Notes: generated by a model not told the origin, from the sequence alone. Shown: positions 35,718 to 44,385, counted from the first letter of the stretch. The stretch is DNA of 64,000 nucleotides from Paenibacillus_E allorhizoplanae (GCF_927798215.1 NZ_CAKMMW010000014.1:130388-194387), one strand, 5' to 3'. Made by a program: numbers and translations.

Positions 35718-36329
35718 TTAGCAATCTGCATCAGGTGCAGCTTGTTGATAAAGTTGATCCGCCAGATCTGCGGAATATACAGCTCTAGTACCACCGATGA
35801 GCTTCGGTCTAGCGAATGCCATCGTGACATAAGCCTGGCCAATATGGCGAACCGGCGGCCTTACGGGAACAGCGACTCTGCGCAGATGCATCCCAATCAG
35901 CGTTGAGCCAATATCGATGCCTGCATGCGCTTGAATCGTCTCGACAACAACCGGCTTCACGAAGTGTCTGTACGCATAAGAAGCCATCGAACCCCCAGCC
36001 TTCGGCACGGGAATCACAGATACCGGTTCAAGCTGCGGCGCCAGCGCCAGCAACTCTTCCTCCACAATCAGCGCACGATTCAAATGCTCGCAGCACTGAT
36101 AGGCTGCATGCAGCCCGAACTCCCCGCAAATGCGCGCAACCGTCTCAAAAATTGGCTTCGCTGCATTAAGCGTACCCGATGTTCCAATCCGATGCCCGAG
36201 AATTTCACTCGTACTCGTACCGATCACAAGAATGTTACCGGGGCGAAGCCCGCCCACTGTAACCAGCTCACGCAGATTCGCTTCCAAAGCTTCTGCTGCT
36301 GCTATAGGGTCAAATACGGAATCACTCAT
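35718..36329 (-). CDS. ywlG: YwlG / UPF0340 (TIGR01440) family protein
   Basis: 203-residue protein of unknown function conserved next to rpiB and glyA in Bacilli. Visible conserved parts are GTSTSEILGHRIGTSG, YQCCEHLNRALIVE and HAGIDIGSTLIGMHLRRVAVP. It starts 15 bases after rpiB and ends 36 bases before glyA, so it is co-transcribed and co-regulated by the riboswitch. Confidence 0.88.
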   Translation of the reverse strand: MSDSVFDPIAAAEALEANLRELVTVGGLRPGNILVIGTSTSEILGHRIGTSGTLNAAKPIFETVARICGEFGLHAAYQCCEHLNRALIVEEELLALAPQLEPVSVIPVPKAGGSMASYAYRHFVKPVVVETIQAHAGIDIGSTLIGMHLRRVAVPVRPPVRHIGQAYVTMAFARPKLIGGTRAVYSADLADQLYQQAAPDADC

Positions 36330-36344
36330 TAATCATCCTCATTT

Positions 36345-36803
36345 CTAGGGATGTACCGTGAAACGATCCTCGATGCTCTGCAATTTATTGATGCGGTTCT
36401 TATGGCGGACACCTTCTGAAAACTCGGTTTCCAACCAAATTTTAACAATTTCCTCTGCTACCCCAGGTCCAACAACTCGCTCACCCATCGCTAGCACGTT
36501 CGTATCATTATGTTCGCGCGTCGCTTTCGCGGAGAAGAGGTCATGCACAAGTGCACAGCGAATTCCCGGAACTTTATTGGCAGCAATAGACATCCCAATG
36601 CCAGTTCCACAAAGCAGAATACCTTTATCTGCCTCTCCTGAAACGACTTTTTCGCAAACTTGAAGTGCATAATCCGGATAATCGACGGAGTCGCCGCAGC
36701 TGCATCCGAAATCGATCACTTGATGACCTAATGATTCAATAAAAGGAATGATAACATCTTTCAAACGATAGCCTGCATGATCTGCACCTAAAGCAATTTT
36801 CAT
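36345..36803 (-). CDS. rpiB: Ribose-5-phosphate isomerase B
   Basis: Interconverts ribose-5-phosphate and ribulose-5-phosphate. 152 residues from ATG 36803, which has AAGGAG 10 bases upstream; the longer open frame to 36857 runs into the riboswitch terminator. The sequence begins MKIALGADHAGYRLKD; catalytic Cys65 is in LLCGTGIGMSIAANK. It is the first gene after the ZTP riboswitch; ribose phosphate is the precursor of PRPP and purines, which fits the ligand. Confidence 0.95.
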   Translation of the reverse strand: MKIALGADHAGYRLKDVIIPFIESLGHQVIDFGCSCGDSVDYPDYALQVCEKVVSGEADKGILLCGTGIGMSIAANKVPGIRCALVHDLFSAKATREHNDTNVLAMGERVVGPGVAEEIVKIWLETEFSEGVRHKNRINKLQSIEDRFTVHP

Positions 36804-36871
36804 GAATAAAACGCTCCTTTTTGACTGTTTGAATTCGACCATCCTATTATATCCCAAAGCTCACCAAAAAC

Positions 36872-36911
36872 GAAAAAAAGAGCGCACACGCTAAAAAACG
36901 CGCGTTGCTCT
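36872..36911 (-). terminator. Riboswitch expression-platform terminator
   Basis: Minus-strand hairpin AAGAGC...GCTCTT with an inner GCGCG/CGTGTGCGC pairing, followed by seven T. It directly follows the ZTP aptamer and precedes rpiB, so ligand binding can switch between termination and read-through. Confidence 0.8.
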
Positions 36912-36986
36912 TTTGCCCAGGCGACCGGCCGTATAGCTCAATGCTCCATTGTGGTTACTCCCACTCGTCGCCAGTTACATTGAGTC
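36912..36986 (-). ncRNA. ZTP (pfl) riboswitch aptamer
   Basis: The minus strand contains the hallmark blocks of the pfl/ZTP RNA: ACTGGCG, a GTGGGAGTAACCAC hairpin, TGGAGC, GGCCGG and the closing CGCCTGGGCA, which forms the pseudoknot. P1 pairs CTCAATG with CATTGAG. The aptamer is followed at once by a terminator and then rpiB-ywlG-glyA. ZTP riboswitches typically turn on purine and one-carbon genes when folate is short, and glyA is a known target class. The match is by pattern reading, not by a covariance search. Confidence 0.88.
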
Positions 36987-37001
36987 TTGCTTGTTATTTG
37001 T

Positions 37002-37030
37002 ATTTTATCGCATTCCTAGCGATGTGTAAA
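37002..37030 (-). promoter_or_regulatory. SigA promoter of the ZTP-riboswitch operon
   Basis: Minus-strand TTTACA-17-TAAAAT with an upstream TG-like element (TGCGA). The start point would fall a few bases before the aptamer P1 helix, as expected for a riboswitch leader. Confidence 0.78.
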
Positions 37031-37064
37031 GATCTATCGGCCTAACCCACTGAGGGCCTTTATG

Positions 37065-37094
37065 GAAAAAGCAAACGTCCGAGTTAACCTCGGA
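37065..37094 (-). terminator. Weak terminator-like hairpin after ywlE
   Basis: Minus-strand CCGAG-gttaa-CTCGG, overlapping the first bases downstream of the stop, followed by ACGTTTGCTTTTTCC. The stem is short and the T-run displaced, so efficiency is doubtful. Confidence 0.4.
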
Positions 37095-37097
37095 AGG

Positions 37098-37670
37098 CTA
37101 TCGTATTTTTTTAACCAATTTATCTAGGCTCCGACTAATTTCCTCGGCTGTATACTTATAATCCGCTAGTGAACCGCCATAGGGATCCGAAATATCATAA
37201 TCAGGGATCGTGTTTTCCAGCGCATACATGCGGCTTCTTTCTTCCACAGATACCGTCTGAGATAGCGATTGTTTGAGCTGAAGCTCTGTCGCAAGCTGCT
37301 CTCGCTCTTCAATCGCCTTGAGAATGCGAGCATCGTCCTCTACATACTCTTTGAGTGTATACGTCTTCTCGACCGCATGAGGAAAGCGCCCAATCACGGT
37401 ACGTTTATGCCCCGTCGTCATCGTCAAGACCAGGTCAGCCCAATCGACATCCGCAGCGCTAATCGCTAGTGAACTAATCGATTCCTTAAAACCCGCTTCA
37501 TGAAGAAGTGACTGGCTGTTTCTCGATATCGGACCACCCGTCATCGCAGATACACCTGCCGAACGAACCTCCGCCGCAAGCCCCTCTTGATGCACCCTCA
37601 TACGCAGCAAACCTTCAGCTAACGGACTGCGGCACGTATTTCCTGTACAGACAAATAGAATTCGCAACAT
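37098..37670 (-). CDS. ywlE: Low-molecular-weight protein arginine phosphatase (YwlE-like)
   Basis: The signature loop is at the N-terminus: Cys8 to Arg14 in FVCTGNTCRSPLAEG. Thr in CTGNTCR is the residue linked to phospho-arginine specificity in YwlE. The C-terminal DPYGGSLADYKYTAEEI holds the general-acid Asp. At 190 residues it is about 40 longer than Bacillus YwlE, with a charged insertion around 110-150 (KAIEEREQLATELQLKQS). Start ATG 37670 has GGGAGGATTTC upstream. Phospho-arginine specificity is an inference. Confidence 0.85.
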   Translation of the reverse strand: MLRILFVCTGNTCRSPLAEGLLRMRVHQEGLAAEVRSAGVSAMTGGPISRNSQSLLHEAGFKESISSLAISAADVDWADLVLTMTTGHKRTVIGRFPHAVEKTYTLKEYVEDDARILKAIEEREQLATELQLKQSLSQTVSVEERSRMYALENTIPDYDISDPYGGSLADYKYTAEEISRSLDKLVKKIR

Positions 37671-37725
37671 GAAATCCTCCCTAGAATAAACGGCTACATC
37701 ACCGTTCGTACTTACATGTATTGTA

Positions 37726-38286
37726 TCATAGTAAAAACTTGATCCCAAACCCTAATAAGATAAGTCCACCGAATGCCTCACCATATTCCCCGACCCAACC
37801 GCTAACTCTTCTGCCTAGCAGCAAGCCCGCTATCGAGAGCAAGCCGCCAAATAGACCGAAGATCAGTACGGTAAGCACAATGTCCGTGGCAAACATCCCA
37901 AGAGAAACGCCCACTGAGAAGGAATCTATACTAACACTGAGGGCAAAAATAATAAGCCCCCATAACGTCCGATGATCGAAGGCCGAAGCCTCTTCCCCGC
38001 GTATCGAGCTATATACCATATGTGCGCCAAGCAAAATAAGTAAACATCCCCCTGCCGCCGTAGCGACATTCCCAAGAAGGAGGGAGACATACTGCCCCAT
38101 AAACATCCCCATCAATGGCATGAGCACGTGAAAGAGACCGATAACAATGCTGATTTTCAAGATATCCATCAAACGAATGCCCTTCATCCCTATGCCAATT
38201 CCCAATGAAAAAGCATCTAGGCCCAAAGCAATCGCCATTATTCCAATTGTCATGAGTTGCCCAACTTGTACCCCAGATGCGAGCAT
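37726..38286 (-). CDS. mntP: Manganese efflux pump MntP
   Basis: 186-residue, six-helix membrane protein with two related halves, each carrying the metal-path Asp: ALGLDAFSLGIGIGMKG and SVSIDSFSVGVSLGMF. This is the MntP (DUF204) layout. Start ATG 38286 has AAGGGGGATC upstream; a start seven codons earlier lacks one. No yybP-ykoY manganese riboswitch was seen in the short leader. It lies 55 bases before ywlE. Confidence 0.92.
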   Translation of the reverse strand: MLASGVQVGQLMTIGIMAIALGLDAFSLGIGIGMKGIRLMDILKISIVIGLFHVLMPLMGMFMGQYVSLLLGNVATAAGGCLLILLGAHMVYSSIRGEEASAFDHRTLWGLIIFALSVSIDSFSVGVSLGMFATDIVLTVLIFGLFGGLLSIAGLLLGRRVSGWVGEYGEAFGGLILLGFGIKFLL

Positions 38287-38351
38287 AGCACGATCCCCCT
38301 TGTCCACGATTCTTTCTCAAGATATGCGGACAAACTGGGAATCATGCTAAT

Positions 38352-39431
38352 TTAGAGGATGACCCGCTCGTGGCCTGCTGCTTTGAGCAGTCGATTCATA
38401 ATGGCGCTGCCAATCCCTGCATCTGGAACACCTTCTGCAACAATATAGCTAATGCCTTTATGATCAAAAGTCCGCAGAGCGGCATAGAGGTCTCGAGCTA
38501 TCGTTTCTGGCTGTGATAAGGAGCCGCAGGCGACAACGAGATCCGCTTGGTATCCGCCTACTCTTTCTTCAAAAGTCAGGATGCCCGTCGACTCTCCCCG
38601 TAACTTTGCGGCATCGATATCGCGTTGAATCCACGCTATGACTTTCAACTCGTCGTCCCCTTGAACGATGTGCATATAGCCTTTCGGCGCATAGTGCGTG
38701 TACTTCATACCTGGCGCACGAGGCGTATCCGCAGCTTCAACCTCTGTCGGTTCAGCCACATGAATATGCATGTCTGGCAAAACCTCCTGGAGCTGCTCCA
38801 CAGTCACACCACCTGGCCGCAACACGTATAACTCACCATCTACAAGTTGAATAACTGTTGATTCTACACCGACACCCGTTGCACCACCGTCTACAATCCC
38901 GCCAATCTTGCCATCCAAATCATCACGCACATGCGAGGCCAGCGTAGGGCTCGGTCTACCCGAGCTATTCGCGCTCGGCGCCGCGATCGGAAGTCCCGCT
39001 TCTCGCAGCAACTGTAGGGCCACCGGATGATCAGGTATACGGATACCGACCGTTTGCAGTCCAGCTGTAACGAACGGCGAAAGGCTACCTGCACGTACAG
39101 GTAGCACAATGGTTAATGGTCCAGGCCAGAAAGCCTTCATTAGCGCCCGATGATAAGCTGTGAGACTATCTGACTGAACAAGGCCTGAGAGCTGCGTCGC
39201 ATCAGCGATATGTACGATTAGAGGATTGTCGGAGGGCCTCCCTTTTGCGGCAAAAATCTGCAGAACCGCTTCGGTATTCGTCGCATCGGCACCAAGTCCG
39301 TAAACCGTTTCAGTCGGAAAAGCGACTGTATCCCCTTGTCGCAAGAGACTTGCTGCCTCTGCTATATCCTGAGCTGACTCTCTTTGCTCTCCTTGATCCA
39401 CGTTCCAATAGGTTGTCACAATCACTCTCAT
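38352..39431 (-). CDS. ywlC: L-threonylcarbamoyladenylate synthase (Sua5/YwlC)
   Basis: Makes the activated threonyl-carbamate used for the t6A modification at position 37 of ANN-decoding tRNAs. 359 residues: the YrdC domain (VAFPTETVYGLGADA, KGRPSDNPLIVHI, APSANSSGRPSPT) and the C-terminal Sua5 domain after PGMKYTHYAPKG. The start may be GTG at 39425 or 39419, since AAGG directly abuts ATG 39431. It sits between spoIIR and mntP, as in Bacilli. Confidence 0.95.
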   Translation of the reverse strand: MRVIVTTYWNVDQGEQRESAQDIAEAASLLRQGDTVAFPTETVYGLGADATNTEAVLQIFAAKGRPSDNPLIVHIADATQLSGLVQSDSLTAYHRALMKAFWPGPLTIVLPVRAGSLSPFVTAGLQTVGIRIPDHPVALQLLREAGLPIAAPSANSSGRPSPTLASHVRDDLDGKIGGIVDGGATGVGVESTVIQLVDGELYVLRPGGVTVEQLQEVLPDMHIHVAEPTEVEAADTPRAPGMKYTHYAPKGYMHIVQGDDELKVIAWIQRDIDAAKLRGESTGILTFEERVGGYQADLVVACGSLSQPETIARDLYAALRTFDHKGISYIVAEGVPDAGIGSAIMNRLLKAAGHERVIL

Positions 39432-39458
39432 CCTTACTTGTATGAAATAAAATGTACA

Positions 39459-40226
39459 TTAGCTAAACCATGAAAAGATCGCCTTAAACATTTCCCAGAT
39501 AAAGAATTTCACTTTCGGTTGAGCTGGCTCTTCGGTCGTGGAAGTTGAAACTGAAGCTGCTACGACCTCAACTTTAGCGTCCTTCTTAGCAACTTTCTCT
39601 GTAGAAGCAGCTTTGTCCTTGCTAGTTTTAGCCTTATCTTCTTTAACCGGTTGCTTTTCCTTGCCGTTCTCATCCGTTGTTTTGGCCACTACAACTGCTG
39701 CCGAAGCAACCGCTTCACCCGATACGGAATCTACAAAGCATAACGGTGGAAATAAGACACACCACCAATTTTGTCCTTCACCAGAACCAATCACAACACG
39801 TAAAGCTTCATAATCCCCAGCTGGGTAGACATCGTTACCGTACATTTTGGTTGGAAAAGGGACAACACCTAGCTCCACTGTATGCGGGTAGTTGTAGCCG
39901 CGGGAGGCAATCATCTCGCCAACAAGTTGATCGAATTCAGGCAAGTGCGCATTCACGACCGCTCTAGCCTCGTCCAAGGAATGTGGTCCAACAACCCAAT
40001 CCGCCATACGGGCAATAATCGCATCGCGAATCTCGCGTTTCAAGGCTTGGTCCTGCGCAGAATCCGAGTTTGCTAGAATACGCAAACGAATCGACTCTTC
40101 TGGTATCGTAGGCGAAATAACCGCCGCATTCGTACGATTGGATTCCCAACACATAATCATAAGTATAAGTGCAAAAACAATGAATGATAAGCTCTTAACT
40201 GAGTGGCGCTCCGTTCTCTTAACCAT
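39459..40226 (-). CDS. spoIIR: Stage II sporulation protein R
   Basis: Forespore-secreted signal that triggers pro-SigE processing by SpoIIGA in the mother cell. 255 residues from ATG 40226 (AAAGGGG upstream). An N-terminal signal/membrane segment (LSFIVFALILMIMCW) is followed by the conserved IRLRILANSDSAQDQALKRE and WWCVLFPPLCFVDS. Between that domain and the hydrophobic end KFFIWEMFKAIFSWFS lies a Lys/Ala/Thr-rich linker of about 65 residues, longer than usual. SigF control is expected, but I could not identify a convincing SigF promoter. Confidence 0.9.
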   Translation of the reverse strand: MVKRTERHSVKSLSFIVFALILMIMCWESNRTNAAVISPTIPEESIRLRILANSDSAQDQALKREIRDAIIARMADWVVGPHSLDEARAVVNAHLPEFDQLVGEMIASRGYNYPHTVELGVVPFPTKMYGNDVYPAGDYEALRVVIGSGEGQNWWCVLFPPLCFVDSVSGEAVASAAVVVAKTTDENGKEKQPVKEDKAKTSKDKAASTEKVAKKDAKVEVVAASVSTSTTEEPAQPKVKFFIWEMFKAIFSWFS

Positions 40227-40354
40227 GGAGAGTAGCCCCTTTCCCGTTCCCGTCATCTACTAGCCAGTATGGACAATAGTGGGTGGGGCTAAACCTATGA
40301 CTCTATTATTTTTTGCAAAATGATAGAGTTGGTGTCCGAATAGAGAGAACAAGT

Positions 40355-40386
40355 GAGGTAGCCGATCTCGGAGAATCGGCTACTCG
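40355..40386 (-). terminator. Strong hairpin over the prmC stop codon
   Basis: Minus-strand GTAGCCGAT-tctccgag-ATCGGCTAC, whose 5' arm contains the prmC TAG stop. There is no T-run (CTCACTTGTT follows), so it may protect the mRNA 3' end or terminate weakly. Confidence 0.5.
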
Positions 40387-41270
40387 GAAGCGCGTATCGC
40401 GATCACGTGGCGATCGATCCCCTGGAGATCCTGCACGAAGCGGATCTCCGTCCAATCCGCGGCGGCGCGCAGCAACGCCGCAACCGCCTCCGCCTGCCCG
40501 ATGCCCACCTCGAACCCGACCACGGTCGGGATTCGTGGCAGCCGGTGCAGCTGCGAAACCAAACGGCGGTAGAGGTCGAGTCCCTCGACACCGCCGAATA
40601 GAGCTGTGTGCGGCTCGAATAGCCGCACCTCGGGCATCAGCTCCGGCAGGTCGCCATCCGGGATGTATGGTGGGTTCGACACCACCATATCCGGCGCGAG
40701 CCCGCGCTCAATATAAGGCTCGAGGAGGTCGCCCTCGAGCCAAGTTATCCGCGCAGCCACATCGTGGCGCTGCGCGTTCTTGCGGGCCATCTCCAGCGCT
40801 GCCGCGGAGATGTCGCTGGCTGCCACGCGCCACGCAGGGCGCGCGTGTGCGATTGTCACCGGGATGATGCCACTCCCGGTGCCCACATCCGCAAGCAGCG
40901 GAGCGCCTTGCGGGAACAGACGCGAGCCCTCGTGGAGCATCGCCTCCACGAGCAGCTCGGTCTCCGGCCGCGGGATCAGCACGGCCGGCCCGACTTCGAA
41001 CGGAAGGCCGAAGAAATCCTGCTCGCCGGTGATGTACTGCACCGGTTCACCCGCGGCCTTCCTTGCAACTAGCTGGTCCCACGTAGCGACCAGCTCTTCC
41101 GGCATCTGTTCCTGCCACCAGCGGAACAGCAGTTCAGTCCGCGTGCAGCCTCCTAAGAGGTGCTGCAACAATAACTCCGTGCAAGACGAAGCCTCTGCGA
41201 CGCCTTGCTCTGCTAAAAAAGAAGAAGCCTTCACAAAGGCTTCTCTCACACTCATGTTGGCAGTTGTCAT
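40380..41270 (-). CDS. prmC: Release factor glutamine methyltransferase
   Basis: Methylates the Gln of the GGQ motif in release factors. 296 residues: SAM-binding LLADVGTGSGIIPVTIA and the substrate motif VSNPPYIP. Its ATG overlaps the prfA stop by one base, the classic prfA-prmC pair. The coding sequence from about 40400 to 41060 is clearly more GC-rich than its neighbours, which may reflect local codon bias or transfer. The stop lies in a strong hairpin. Confidence 0.95.
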   Translation of the reverse strand: MTTANMSVREAFVKASSFLAEQGVAEASSCTELLLQHLLGGCTRTELLFRWWQEQMPEELVATWDQLVARKAAGEPVQYITGEQDFFGLPFEVGPAVLIPRPETELLVEAMLHEGSRLFPQGAPLLADVGTGSGIIPVTIAHARPAWRVAASDISAAALEMARKNAQRHDVAARITWLEGDLLEPYIERGLAPDMVVSNPPYIPDGDLPELMPEVRLFEPHTALFGGVEGLDLYRRLVSQLHRLPRIPTVVGFEVGIGQAEAVAALLRAAADWTEIRFVQDLQGIDRHVIAIRASE

Positions 41271-42334
41271 TACATCGCCTCTAAAGCATCGGATTGTGCA
41301 GCAATCGTTAACGCTGACACAATTTCCGCCATATCGCCGTTCAGCACCGTCTCCAAACGGTGTAACGTTAGGCCGATACGGTGGTCGGTAATCCGGCTTT
41401 GCGGGAAGTTGTACGTACGAATACGCTCTGAACGGTCGCCCGTTCCGACTTTGCTTTTACGCTCGCCGGCATATTTCGCTTCTTCTTCTTCACGCAATTT
41501 ATCTGAAATCCGCGTACGAAGTACGCGAAGCGCTGACTCTTTATTGGAGTTCTGTGATTTACCATCCTGACACGTTGCGACGATACCCGTTGGTACGTGG
41601 GTTACACGCACAGCGGATTTCGTTGTATTAACGGACTGACCGCCTGCTCCACTGGAACAGAATGTGTCTACGCGAATATCCGCATCGTGGATGACGATTT
41701 CCACATCTTCTGCCTCCGGCATAACAACAACCGTCGACGTGGAGGTGTGGATCCGTCCACCGGATTCCGTTACTGGAATACGTTGAACACGGTGCGCACC
41801 GCTCTCGAACTTGAGCTTGCTATAGGCACCTTTACCCGTAATCATGAAAATTATTTCTTTAAATCCGCCCAAATCATTCACGGATGCATCCAAAATCTCC
41901 GTTCTCCAACCTTGCGCATCCGCATAACGCGTATACATCCGGTAGAGGTCGCCTGCGAACAGCGCAGCTTCATCGCCACCTGCCGCGCCGCGAATTTCCA
42001 CGATAACGTTCTTGTCATCATTAGGGTCTTTCGGCATCATCAAAATGCGGAGATGTTCTTCGAGTTTAGCGGATTGCTCGCTAAGCTCTTCGATCTCCAT
42101 TTTGACCATTTCGCGCATCTCATCGTCCAGCTTCTCATTCTGCATCACTTTCGCATCAGCCAGCTGTTCGCTCACACTCTTATATTCATTATAAGCATCG
42201 TAAGCTTCTTGAAGATCAGATTGCTCTTTGGAATACTCTCTTAGTTTCTTCGTATCACTCGTTACATCCGGGTCACACAATAACTCGCTTAGTTTGTCGT
42301 AGCGGTCCACAATGGACTGAAGTCGATCCAACAT
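41270..42334 (-). CDS. prfA: Peptide chain release factor 1
   Basis: Reads UAA and UAG stops. 354 residues. The catalytic GGQ is in GAGGQSVNTTKSAVRVTH; the stop-codon-recognition segment and the C-terminal GERSERIRTYNFPQ-type region (here GDRSERIRTYNFPQSRITDH) are intact. It is directly followed by prmC, which encodes its methylase. Confidence 0.97.
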   Translation of the reverse strand: MLDRLQSIVDRYDKLSELLCDPDVTSDTKKLREYSKEQSDLQEAYDAYNEYKSVSEQLADAKVMQNEKLDDEMREMVKMEIEELSEQSAKLEEHLRILMMPKDPNDDKNVIVEIRGAAGGDEAALFAGDLYRMYTRYADAQGWRTEILDASVNDLGGFKEIIFMITGKGAYSKLKFESGAHRVQRIPVTESGGRIHTSTSTVVVMPEAEDVEIVIHDADIRVDTFCSSGAGGQSVNTTKSAVRVTHVPTGIVATCQDGKSQNSNKESALRVLRTRISDKLREEEEAKYAGERKSKVGTGDRSERIRTYNFPQSRITDHRIGLTLHRLETVLNGDMAEIVSALTIAAQSDALEAM

Positions 42335-42367
42335 AGGGGATCACTCCTTTCTTATTTTTATAATTAA

Positions 42368-43468
42368 TTAAACGTTGAAACGGAAATGCATAACGTCGCC
42401 GTCATTTACTACGTACTCTTTACCTTCAAGGCGAACTTGCCCTTTTTCCTTCGCACCCGCCATGGATCCTGCAGCAGCCAAATCGTGATAAGATACAACC
42501 TCTGCACGAATAAATCCACGTTCGAAATCCGTATGAATGACGCCAGCCGCTTGCGGAGCTTTCGTTCCTTTACGAATCGTCCATGCTCTAACTTCTTGAA
42601 CTCCAGCTGTGAAATACGTGTATAAGCCGAGTTTGCGATAAGCAGCTTTAATCAATCTATTCAAGCCGGACTCTTGAAGTCCCAACTCTTCCAGGAACAT
42701 CGCTTTTTCTTCGTCTTCCAGCTCAGCAATTTCGGATTCAACCTTCGCGCTAATGGAAACAACTTCGTTGTTTTCTTTCTCTGCGAATTCCTTCACAATT
42801 TTAACGTATGCATTATCGTCCGCCGTTGCAACTTCATCTTCACTCACGTTTGCCGCGTAGAGCACAGGCTTCATCGTTAGCAAATGTAGATCGCGAACCA
42901 GAAGGCGCTCATCTTCTGTCAAATCCAAGCTGCGTGCTGGCATATCATTATATAAGGCTTCTTTGATACGTTCCAAACATTCAACTTCAGCAACCACTTT
43001 CTTGTCGCCGCCTTTGAGGTTTTTGCGTGAACGCTCGATCTTTTTATCAACCGACTCAATGTCTGCCAAAATCAATTCAAGATTAATCGTCTCGATGTCG
43101 CCAATCGGATCAACTTTCCCTGAAACGTGAGTAATATTATCATCCTCAAAACAACGGACAACATGCACAATCGCATCAACTTCGCGGATGTGTGCTAGAA
43201 ATTTATTTCCAAGGCCTTCGCCTTTGCTCGCACCCTTAACTAAACCCGCAATGTCAACGAATTCGAAGGCTGTCGGCACGATGCTCTTAGGCACAACGAT
43301 TTCCACCAGCTTCTGCAATCTCTCGTCTGGTACTTCTACTACCCCAACATTCGGATCGATCGTACAGAAAGGATAATTCGCAGATTCTGCTCCCGCCTGT
43401 GTAATTGCATTAAACAATGTCGATTTTCCTACGTTCGGTAGACCGACGATACCTGCTTTCAAAGCCAT
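42368..43468 (-). CDS. ychF: Redox-regulated ATPase YchF
   Basis: Obg-family P-loop protein with ATP preference, associated with ribosomes and stress responses. 366 residues: G1 GLPNVGKSTLFNAIT, the DIAGLVKGASKGEGLGNKFL block, and the C-terminal TGS-like domain ending GDVMHFRFNV. The NKxD motif is replaced by a YAANVSEDE-type segment, as is usual in YchF. Confidence 0.96.
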   Translation of the reverse strand: MALKAGIVGLPNVGKSTLFNAITQAGAESANYPFCTIDPNVGVVEVPDERLQKLVEIVVPKSIVPTAFEFVDIAGLVKGASKGEGLGNKFLAHIREVDAIVHVVRCFEDDNITHVSGKVDPIGDIETINLELILADIESVDKKIERSRKNLKGGDKKVVAEVECLERIKEALYNDMPARSLDLTEDERLLVRDLHLLTMKPVLYAANVSEDEVATADDNAYVKIVKEFAEKENNEVVSISAKVESEIAELEDEEKAMFLEELGLQESGLNRLIKAAYRKLGLYTYFTAGVQEVRAWTIRKGTKAPQAAGVIHTDFERGFIRAEVVSYHDLAAAGSMAGAKEKGQVRLEGKEYVVNDGDVMHFRFNV

Positions 43469-43529
43469 TGTCGTTACAACTCCTTAATTTTCGAAAATCA
43501 TCCTTCTTATTATATAGTACTTAGCGGGC

Positions 43530-43565
43530 AAAAAAAAGCCTGCAAGCTATTGATTGGCTGCAGAC
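43530..43565 (-). terminator. Terminator overlapping the 3' end of the PilZ gene
   Basis: Minus-strand GTCTGCAgCC...GcTTGCAGGC followed by eight T. The upstream arm is formed by the last codons, and the TAG stop sits at the loop edge. Confidence 0.85.
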
Positions 43566-44287
43566 TTTTTTTCCATTGCGTTTTTGAACTCTTCATCCCG
43601 CTTCTGTTCGAAGTAGGTTTGGATCTGATTTCGAAGAATAAACCCCCGTAATGCATTGCTTTGCTCGGCAGGAATGCTTTCGAAGCTGGCTCCATAATAG
43701 TAGCCGTCTTCCTGCTTTTCTTTCCTTATAATTTCCAACCTGCACGGCATCTCAAAACCTAAATCCAGCTCAACTTGCAACATACATTTCTTATAGAGAA
43801 TACCATCGATCATCGAATTATCATTAATGATAAAACCAATTCCGTTCATGGAAATGTTTTTTATCGAAATTTCAATTGGATTTTCCAAGTGATGCTGCTC
43901 TTTTTGCGTAATATTTTGAAATCCTACAATGTATCCTACGTTCTTCACATCGACCCGCGGGAACTCCCGTTTCTCCGAAAACTTCTTCCGATTCTCAGGT
44001 GGATTGATCACGATCAGTGAACCAGGCTCTCTAGCTACGACTGTCGAATGAAAAACGAATAGACCCGATTTCGTGTATAACGTCATTTTGGTCTTATCAC
44101 CAAGTTGAAATACCTCATATTCCGGCAGCTCGATCTCCATGATGTCTCCTTGTGCATAGGTAAGAATACCTGTTGACACGAAATCATCTTTCGCCACTAC
44201 AGCTCGGCAATTTATCAATACCTCCGCATCATATCCTTCTTTACTCCCATATCGCTTCAAAGCATCCTGCTTCATTGCCATGCTCAT
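43547..44287 (-). CDS. PilZ-domain protein (YcgR/YpfA-like c-di-GMP receptor)
   Basis: 246 residues in the two-domain layout of flagellar-brake type proteins: an N-terminal YcgR-like beta domain (about 20-100) and a C-terminal PilZ domain. The c-di-GMP-binding RxxxR is at 107-111 (REFPR), followed by the second motif ISMNGIGF, in which Asn replaces the commoner Asp just before (KNISMNG). Start ATG 44287 has GGGAGG 6 bases upstream. The gene lies behind a c-di-GMP-I riboswitch, so both expression and activity may respond to c-di-GMP. Confidence 0.88.
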   Translation of the reverse strand: MSMAMKQDALKRYGSKEGYDAEVLINCRAVVAKDDFVSTGILTYAQGDIMEIELPEYEVFQLGDKTKMTLYTKSGLFVFHSTVVAREPGSLIVINPPENRKKFSEKREFPRVDVKNVGYIVGFQNITQKEQHHLENPIEISIKNISMNGIGFIINDNSMIDGILYKKCMLQVELDLGFEMPCRLEIIRKEKQEDGYYYGASFESIPAEQSNALRGFILRNQIQTYFEQKRDEEFKNAMEKKSAANQ

Positions 44288-44330
44288 CTTCACCCTCCCT
44301 TAATAATGGATTTCATAACACTTTTCCGCA

Positions 44331-44364
44331 CAAAATAGACTGCCCCCACTTAGGGACAGCCTAT
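44331..44364 (-). terminator. Riboswitch-linked terminator before the PilZ gene
   Basis: Minus-strand stem of 12 pairs, with wobble, between ATAGGCTGTCCC and GGGGCAGTCTAT, followed by TTTTGTG. It lies between the c-di-GMP aptamer and the coding sequence, where an expression platform is expected. Confidence 0.7.
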
Positions 44365-44385
44365 CACCTCAATCAAAAAAAGCAT

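Noticed and set aside
40780..41391. 203-residue plus-strand open frame antisense to prmC/prfA
   Set aside because: High GC suppresses stops on the opposite strand; prmC and prfA are certain and cover the same bases.
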